DNA from: Streptomyces diastaticus subsp. diastaticus
GTDB lineage: Bacteria; Actinomycetota; Actinomycetes; Streptomycetales; Streptomycetaceae
Direction: 5' to 3'
DNA: 64,000 nucleotides
Assembly (NCBI RefSeq): GCF_011170125.1
Contig: NZ_BLLN01000005.1
Span: 1,922,001 to 1,986,000, forward strand
This document shows positions 54,711 through 61,115 of this stretch, in pieces. Under the pieces are notes generated by a model. The model did no database searches and was not told the origin of the DNA. It saw only the letters and a list, made by a program, of their open reading frames with translations. The translations under genes and the position numbers were made by a program. How positions within the stretch are numbered: position 1 is the first letter of the stretch; each line of letters opens with the position of its first letter.

Positions 54711-56885
54711 TCATCGCTCTGTCGGCGCGACCACTCCCGCTTCCAGGAGAAACGGGCTCGGCTCTCCGGTCCATGAGACGTACAGACCGTCCCGGGCACG
54801 AGTGCAGGCGACGAAGAGCAGACAGCGTTCGGCCAGCAGGTCCGTCTCGTGCTGGAGGCTGTCGACCTCAGGAGGCGTGATCGCCCTGGGGTAGGGAAGT
54901 GCGCCTTCGCGCACCCCGATGACCGCGACATACCGGTACTCGAGACCCTTGAACGCGTGCATGGTGCCGACGTTGACAGCGTCGGCGGGTGAGGTGTCCC
55001 CCCGCAGGCGGGCTGCGGGAATGCCGGCGGCGCGGAGGGCCTCGACGGCTTGGTCACCGTTCTTCTTGAAGCGTGCGGTGATACCGATGTCGGACGGCTG
55101 GACGCCGTTGGCGAGCCAGGTGCGGACGCGGGCGGTCAGAGCCGCCATCTCGGCCTCGGACGTGTCCGCGCGATGGACCTCGGGACCATTGCCTCGCAGC
55201 GAGGAGCGGTAGCCGAGAAGTGTGTCGTGACGGGAGTCGTCGGCGAGGTCGTCGAAGGGGCGCCCGTGGAGAAGGGCCGTCGACCAACTGAGGATCTCGT
55301 GGGTGGATCGGTAGTTCTTGCGCATCCGCGTGGAGCGGCCTGCCACCTTGACCCCGACGCTCTTCAAGGAGACCTTGCAGTCGTAGATGCGCTGGTGCGG
55401 GTCACCGGCGATGAACAGGTCGTCGGGGCGCTCGGGAGCCGCGGCCCGGAGCAGGCGCCACTGGGCGGGGTGGAGGTCCTGGGCCTCGTCGACGACGACA
55501 TGGCGATACCGGGGGCCTGTCTCGCGCAGTCGGTCGGCCGCCTCGGAGCAGGTACCGAGGTAGGTGCGCAGATGATCGGCGGCCAGCTTCTCGGTGAACT
55601 CATGGACAGTGCGCCAGACGGCCGCCCGGGACGAGGCCGGCAGGGCGCTCCCGCGGCCCTTGCGGTCGGCGGCCGTGTATGCCTCGACGGTACGGAGGTC
55701 CTGTGCGAGCAGTACGTGCTTGTACTCCTGAGCCAGGAACTGAGGCGTTCCGTTGCACCCGGTCGCCGCTGCCGCGGCTTCCCATCGGGCGGTCTCCTCC
55801 TGCGAGTGGATCGGCCTGCGGGAGGTGGAGAGGACACGCGCGGCGAATGAGTCGACCGTCATGATGTCGACCCGGGCCCGCAGCGCCTCGTCCTCGACCA
55901 GCCCGGCAAGGCCGTTGCGCAAGGCGGCGACGAGAGCGGTGGTGTAGGTGGTGAGCAGAACGCGTTCCCCCTCGCGGAGGTGGCGCAGGAGGTGGCGTAC
56001 CCGGTGCAGGGCGACGACGGTCTTGCCGGTGCCAGGTCCGCCGGTCACCTGGGCGGGGCCGGAGTACGAGGGCCGGTAGGCCACCTTGTGCTGGGAAGGG
56101 TGGAGGAAGACGCGCCACGCCTCGAACGGTTTGTCGAGGATGTCGCGGAGCTCGTCGGAGGCCGTGACGACGGCGATACGGGTGCGGGTGTGGCGGATCG
56201 CGGTGTCGTAGTCCGCGGGATCCACCGGCTGGACGGCGGCCTGGTCTGCGAGGTGGAGGGAGACGACGTCGCGCCAGACCTCTTCCACGGTGAAGCCGGC
56301 CGCCAGATACTCGAGGACTTCGCGCTGGTCCTGCGGGAAGTGCGGGGCGAACACTTCCAGTTGCTCCACGTCGGTCAGAACGCGGGCCTGGCGCAGCGTG
56401 GTCGCGTCGACGCCCAGGGCAGCGAGGTCGCCGTCGGAGAACTTCGCGAACAGCCGTCTCTCGGGCGAGGGAGCGATGCGCTCGTAAGCCGGGGCGAGCT
56501 GCTCCAGGGTGGCCATGTCCCGGATCTCCACCGCTCGGGTCACCGTGTTGATGCTGGCCTTCTGCTTCAGAGCCCAGGCGATGGCCTTGTCGTGTGGCAT
56601 GACTCGCAGCAGGACGTAGGTGTCGCCGCCCTCCGGTGCCAGGACGACACCGCGAACGCCCTGGGAGATGCGGATGGTACGGATGGGGCTGTACCTGTCC
56701 TTGCTCCCCGTAAGCGCTTCGAGGCGCAGCCCCTTGTCCTTGCGAAGCTGGTCGTGGGTGAGCTGCTCGAACTTCTCCCAGGTGTCGAAAACGCCCTGCC
56801 TGACCGTGGGCTGGAGCTTGTTGAGCTGGGCGCAGAAGGCGATGTCGAAGGCCAGGTGGGGCACGGGTGGGGCTCTCCTCGTCAT
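54711..56885 (-). CDS. UvrD-like helicase with N-terminal RelE/ParE-like domain
   Basis: 724 residues. Residues about 10-108 resemble RelE/YoeB-type mRNA interferases (FDIAFCAQLNKL, GLRLEALTG, YSPIRTIRIS, RVMPHDKAIAWA). The remainder is a superfamily-1 helicase: Q-motif-like region, Walker A GGPGTGKT (282-289), VVVDEAQDLHPAQW, GDPHQRIYD, NYRSTHEIL and a C-terminal GTMHAFKGLEYRYV with VACTRARDGLYV. A nuclease domain is not seen. ATG 56885 has GAGAG upstream; GTG 56909 possible. It follows the AIPR gene by 58 bp, same direction. Probably part of an anti-phage module. Confidence 0.87.
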   Translation of the reverse strand: MTRRAPPVPHLAFDIAFCAQLNKLQPTVRQGVFDTWEKFEQLTHDQLRKDKGLRLEALTGSKDRYSPIRTIRISQGVRGVVLAPEGGDTYVLLRVMPHDKAIAWALKQKASINTVTRAVEIRDMATLEQLAPAYERIAPSPERRLFAKFSDGDLAALGVDATTLRQARVLTDVEQLEVFAPHFPQDQREVLEYLAAGFTVEEVWRDVVSLHLADQAAVQPVDPADYDTAIRHTRTRIAVVTASDELRDILDKPFEAWRVFLHPSQHKVAYRPSYSGPAQVTGGPGTGKTVVALHRVRHLLRHLREGERVLLTTYTTALVAALRNGLAGLVEDEALRARVDIMTVDSFAARVLSTSRRPIHSQEETARWEAAAAATGCNGTPQFLAQEYKHVLLAQDLRTVEAYTAADRKGRGSALPASSRAAVWRTVHEFTEKLAADHLRTYLGTCSEAADRLRETGPRYRHVVVDEAQDLHPAQWRLLRAAAPERPDDLFIAGDPHQRIYDCKVSLKSVGVKVAGRSTRMRKNYRSTHEILSWSTALLHGRPFDDLADDSRHDTLLGYRSSLRGNGPEVHRADTSEAEMAALTARVRTWLANGVQPSDIGITARFKKNGDQAVEALRAAGIPAARLRGDTSPADAVNVGTMHAFKGLEYRYVAVIGVREGALPYPRAITPPEVDSLQHETDLLAERCLLFVACTRARDGLYVSWTGEPSPFLLEAGVVAPTER

Positions 56886-56943
56886 GGCGTGCTCTCGGAG
56901 GTGTGGCACCTCGGTGGCGCCACACCTCTCCGCGTGGCCGCGG

Positions 56944-59106
56944 TCAGTCTGCCGCGGACTCCTCGTCGGGGGCGTTCTCCAGCTCGTCCAGGGCTCGCCG
57001 GGCGAGATCGACCAGGGTGTCTCCGCCCTTGACCGCCCAGCGGGCAGGGCCCTGGTTGGCGACCGGCCGGTTCTTCCAGTCGGCCAGCTCCCACATGTGG
57101 GTGATGAGCCCGGACGGCGAGTACTGCTTGCCGTCGGCCGCCCACAGGAGCGGCTTGGTCCGGTGGTTCAGCCACGTGGCGCGCGAGCGGCGGGGGTCCT
57201 TCTCCAGCCACTCCCTCAGAGCGGCCTGTTCCACAGGGAAGGCCGTGTGCAGGGTCAGCGGCGTCTCCTCCGGGAGGAGACCGTGGTCGATGATGACCTT
57301 GACGGCGTTGGGCCGCCTACGCTTCCGCTGGGCACTGGTGCGGCGGTAGGTGTCCGGGACGGGCCCGCTCTGCGGTCCCCGCAGAGCGTTGACGACATCG
57401 TCGGCGAGCTCACGGCAGCGGTCGGCGTCGGCGCACACGGCACGAATCTGGGAGCGCGAGGTGTAGCGGGCATCGATGGCGGCGGCCAGGGCAGGCAAGA
57501 GCTGCTCGACGAGCTCAGGAGCACGGCTCGTCGCGGACTCGGCCCAGCTGAGGCCGGGATCGGGCTCGTCCATGGCTTCGGCGCCCAACAGGCGGAACAC
57601 CAGGTGCGTGAGGAGGTACACGCCGTGTTCCGTCAGGGCTGCTCCCCGGCGTTCGTAGCGGGGGCGCAGCCGGTGCAGGGTCTTGCGTACCGTACGCAGC
57701 ACCTGTACGGCGTTCCACACGAGGTAGGGGCTGGGCTGCGGACGGAACAGCACGTCGTAGATGCCCTGGGAACCTCTCTCCCACAGCACGTCCAGGGTGA
57801 CCGCCATGCGGGCCGCGTACTGGCTGTCCGAGTGGACGCAGCCGAGGGCACAGGCAGCCTCGACGACCGAGCACCCCGTCTCCTCCGGAGGTTCGAGTTC
57901 ACTGCGGCGGACGCTGTAGTCCAGACCGAGTTCGGCGCGCATCTCCTCCATGAGCGAGGCCTGCACCGGATCCAGAGCGATGAAGTCGCGTGGCTCCACC
58001 TTGTTCTGCCGGTTGGTGGCCTGAGTGATCTCCTTGGCGAACTTCTCGGACTTTCCGGTGACGATGATGCGGACGCCGACCTGGGCGACGGCCGCGTCGT
58101 CACCATCCGCCAGTGCCTCCGCGACCGACCGGACGGTCTGGGCTCCGTTCACGACGCTGGCGTTGCGGAGAGTGAGTCCGAGCGGGTACCTCTCCGGGGC
58201 CCGCATGGACTGGTGGGTCTTCTCCGCCTCCTCACAGAGCACGGTCACGCCGTTGTTGAAGTACCAGAAGTTGCCCGGCTCCTCGGTGAGCGTCTGGATC
58301 AACGCGCTGTTGATGGGGGTGCGGCCCAGCGGATTGCGGATGTTGAGGTTGAAGAGGCTGTCACCGTGCTCGAGCCACTGAGCCACACACTCCGCCGGTA
58401 CCTGCCCCTGATAGGAGACGTGCGGCGAGCTGACCGAGTACCAGGGGAAGAGTTCCGCCTGGAGATCGACCTTCTTGGGAGCGATGTCCTCGCGCACCGA
58501 GGCCCACACTTCGCGGGAGAGGATGATGCGGTGGTCGAGGACCTCGCCGTTTCGGTTGAACTCGTTTTCTCCCACCTTGATGGCCTGGCGGAAGCCCTCG
58601 GTGACGTCGTCGGCCCGCATCAGCACGATGACCTGGGTGACGGTGACGGGTCCGCTCGCCATCACGGCCTTGGCGCGCTCCGCGAGCACCCGGCCACGGG
58701 GGTTGAACTCCGCGAAGTCCTCGTCATCGATGAGCCGGAGTCCGGTGAGGAGTTCCTGGACCGCGGAACGGTCGCTCGACGCCCTGCCGTGGGCACTCCA
58801 TTTGGCCTGCACGAGGTAGACGTGCTTCTCGGGCTTCTCGACCACGGCGATGGCGTCGATGCCCTGGTCCGCCATTCCGTCGATGACGGTGTAGGCCGCC
58901 TCCTGCGGAGTCCAGCCGGTGACCATGCGTACCGCCTGCGCGGTGAGGGCGCGCGAGAGGAGCCGGGGGGTGCGTTCCTGCTCGGGTTTCCCTTCCAGGT
59001 CGCCGACGTCCAGCAGGTCCTCATAGGTGGTGCGCAGCGCCTTCTCCACCTGACGCACCTGAAGTGCCACATCTGCGTGGGAAGCCGAGGTCTTCTTCGC
59101 GCTCAC
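56944..59106 (-). CDS. AIPR (abortive phage infection) protein with N-terminal nuclease-like motif
   Basis: 720 residues. The AIPR domain (about 235-560) shows NIRNPLGRTPINSALIQTL, FWYFNNGVTVLCEE and ASVVNGAQTVRS, the family signature. Before it, GMADQGIDAIAV...VYLVQAKW (Asp84, Gln100, Lys102) fits a PD-(D/E)XK nuclease of the Mrr-like QxK type. AIPR proteins are linked to abortive infection and found in defence islands, but the mechanism is not established. GTG 59106 has GGGAGGG nine bases upstream, favouring it over TTG 59124. In line with the kinase gene upstream and the helicase downstream. Confidence 0.88.
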   Translation of the reverse strand: MSAKKTSASHADVALQVRQVEKALRTTYEDLLDVGDLEGKPEQERTPRLLSRALTAQAVRMVTGWTPQEAAYTVIDGMADQGIDAIAVVEKPEKHVYLVQAKWSAHGRASSDRSAVQELLTGLRLIDDEDFAEFNPRGRVLAERAKAVMASGPVTVTQVIVLMRADDVTEGFRQAIKVGENEFNRNGEVLDHRIILSREVWASVREDIAPKKVDLQAELFPWYSVSSPHVSYQGQVPAECVAQWLEHGDSLFNLNIRNPLGRTPINSALIQTLTEEPGNFWYFNNGVTVLCEEAEKTHQSMRAPERYPLGLTLRNASVVNGAQTVRSVAEALADGDDAAVAQVGVRIIVTGKSEKFAKEITQATNRQNKVEPRDFIALDPVQASLMEEMRAELGLDYSVRRSELEPPEETGCSVVEAACALGCVHSDSQYAARMAVTLDVLWERGSQGIYDVLFRPQPSPYLVWNAVQVLRTVRKTLHRLRPRYERRGAALTEHGVYLLTHLVFRLLGAEAMDEPDPGLSWAESATSRAPELVEQLLPALAAAIDARYTSRSQIRAVCADADRCRELADDVVNALRGPQSGPVPDTYRRTSAQRKRRRPNAVKVIIDHGLLPEETPLTLHTAFPVEQAALREWLEKDPRRSRATWLNHRTKPLLWAADGKQYSPSGLITHMWELADWKNRPVANQGPARWAVKGGDTLVDLARRALDELENAPDEESAAD

Positions 59107-59211
59107 GTGTTGTTCCCTCCCCAAGGGCCGCGCGCCCGCGCCGCTGTCACCCTTTGTCGATCGGATGATCGCACATCGTCACCCCGGGCTGTCGAGTGTC
59201 GTCCTCGCGCG

Positions 59212-60813
59212 TCAGCCCTGGGGAAGATCCGGCCCGAAGCGGATCACCGCGAGGATGTCGGCGATCTCGACGGTGAGTTCGTCGTCCGGGCCCTGGACGA
59301 CGAGCAGGTCCGCGTGGAGGGGCTCCAACAGGGCGAGGGCTTCCGCGGTTTTGCCTTGGGCGAGGAGGAGCATGGCGATGTCCCGGCGGAGCACGACGGC
59401 CCCTTCGCTGACGTCGCTCTCCGTCGTGCGGATCAGGTCGAGAACCGCGCGGAGGTCGGCCAGTGCCTCTGTCGCCTGGCCGAGTTCGGCGCGGCAGCGG
59501 GCGGCCTGGGCGCGGCAGTCGAGGGCCTGTCGACCGGTGGGCCCGACCGTCCGGGCGTAGGCGCCCGCGAGGGTCTCGAACTCCGGGAGGGCGGCGCGGA
59601 AGTCGCCACCGAGGAGCAGGCTGACAGCGCGCCGGGTGCGCAGGGCCAGTACGGCTCTGTGGTCCGCGCCCAGGGCCCGGGCGGCGCGGTCGGCCATCTC
59701 GCCGGCGACCTCGGCGGCCTGCGCGAAGCGCTCCTCGTCCATGAGGGCGTCGTAATGGGTGTGGACTTCCCTGATCTCCTCGCGCAGTTCTTCGGAGAGG
59801 AGGCCGGGCACCGGGTGCGCCGGCGCCGGGGCCCCCGGAGCGGGCTGTGGCGCCGGTGCGGCAGCACGCGACCGTGGGGCGTAGGGCTGCCGGAAGAGGC
59901 GGGTGGGGTCGGGCATCTGCCGCGGAACGCCGCCCCGGGGTTCGGGCCGCTCCCCGGGTGCTGGAAGGAAGGGACGCAGCCGCTCGTACACTTCCTGGCT
60001 GTCGGCGGGGCGTTCCCCGGGGTCCTTGCGCAACAGGTGCAGGACGAGGTCTTCGAGGCCGGCGGGCACCTCGGAGCGGAGTTCCCGGAGCGGGGTGGGG
60101 GCCTGGGTGACGTGCTGGGTCATCAGCGCGTACTCGCCCTCACCGGGGAACAGGAGCTGGCCGCTGAGGAGTTCGTGAAGGACGCAGCCCAGGGCGTACA
60201 GGTCCGCGCGGGGAGTGATCTGGCCCTTGCGGATCTGCTCGGGCGACATGTACTGGTAGGTGCCGAGCAGGCTGCCGGTCGCGGTCAGCTTGGTGACGTC
60301 GGTACGCAGCATGGCGGCGATGCCGAAGTCGAGGACCTTAACGGTGCCGTCGCGAGCGACGATGATGTTGGACGGCTTCAGGTCGCGGTGGACGACCGGT
60401 ACGTCATGGGCCCAGGAGAGCACGGTGGCGACCTGGGCGGCGACGGCTGCCGCCCAGCCGATGGGAAGCGACGGCGCCACCTCCCCGGGGATGGGGCGCA
60501 GGTACTTCGTGAGGGTGACGCCGTCCACCAGCTCCATCACCAGGTAGAGGTGGTGGAAGCTCTGGTCGAGGACGGCGTCGAAGACCTGCGGGACGCCGGG
60601 GTGCTGGATGCGGGCGGTGACCCGGGCCTCACGCTGGAAGCGCTTCTCGAACTCCACGGCCAGCGCGGGAGAGGTGACGGACTCCCGCCGGATGAGCTTC
60701 ACCGCGACGGGGCGGTCCAGGACTGCGTCGTACCCTCGCCACACGTGGCCCATGCCACCGCTGCTGATCGGCTCCAGGAGTTCGTAGCGTCCCGCGATCT
60801 GCTGTTCCGGCAC
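59212..60813 (-). CDS. Hanks-type Ser/Thr kinase with TPR-like C-terminus
   Basis: 533 residues. Kinase domain 10-280: glycine loop ISSGGMGHVW, Lys39 (VAVKLI), catalytic HRDLKPSN (Asp144), DFG (162-164) and the activation segment GTYQYMSPEQI. After a Pro/Ala-rich linker (about 300-340) the C-terminal 190 residues are helical repeats with TPR character (ALAALRTRRAVSLLLGGDF, ALADLRAVLDLI). No transmembrane helix, so it is cytosolic, unlike most PknB-type kinases. GTG 60813 with a weak ribosome-binding site. Located between HsdR and AIPR genes. Confidence 0.9.
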   Translation of the reverse strand: MPEQQIAGRYELLEPISSGGMGHVWRGYDAVLDRPVAVKLIRRESVTSPALAVEFEKRFQREARVTARIQHPGVPQVFDAVLDQSFHHLYLVMELVDGVTLTKYLRPIPGEVAPSLPIGWAAAVAAQVATVLSWAHDVPVVHRDLKPSNIIVARDGTVKVLDFGIAAMLRTDVTKLTATGSLLGTYQYMSPEQIRKGQITPRADLYALGCVLHELLSGQLLFPGEGEYALMTQHVTQAPTPLRELRSEVPAGLEDLVLHLLRKDPGERPADSQEVYERLRPFLPAPGERPEPRGGVPRQMPDPTRLFRQPYAPRSRAAAPAPQPAPGAPAPAHPVPGLLSEELREEIREVHTHYDALMDEERFAQAAEVAGEMADRAARALGADHRAVLALRTRRAVSLLLGGDFRAALPEFETLAGAYARTVGPTGRQALDCRAQAARCRAELGQATEALADLRAVLDLIRTTESDVSEGAVVLRRDIAMLLLAQGKTAEALALLEPLHADLLVVQGPDDELTVEIADILAVIRFGPDLPQG

Positions 60814-61115
60814 TGCGTCCCACGTCCCCGTTCCTCACCCGGCGTCCGTACTGTCCCGTGCCGGTACGTGTTTGGTGCGTTCCAGTTTCGGCGGTGGGGT
60901 GATCTTCCGTCCAGCCCTTGCGAGTCGGCCGGTGGGGCGGAGGGGCGGAGGGTCCGCTGCGGTCGCGCCGCCCGTCCGCTTCGCAGGGGGCGGGCGACGC
61001 GAGCACCGAGGAGTGGTACGACCGGCCCCCTCACCCCTGCTGGCAAAGGCGCCCCGGAGCCCGGAGTGGGGCCAGGCGCGCCCCCGTCCAACGCGCCGGG
61101 CCCGTGCCCCGTCGA
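60814..61115. other. Gap between HsdR and kinase genes
   Basis: 302 bp, GC-rich, no gene and no strong hairpin; likely contains a promoter for the kinase-AIPR-helicase unit. Confidence 0.4.
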
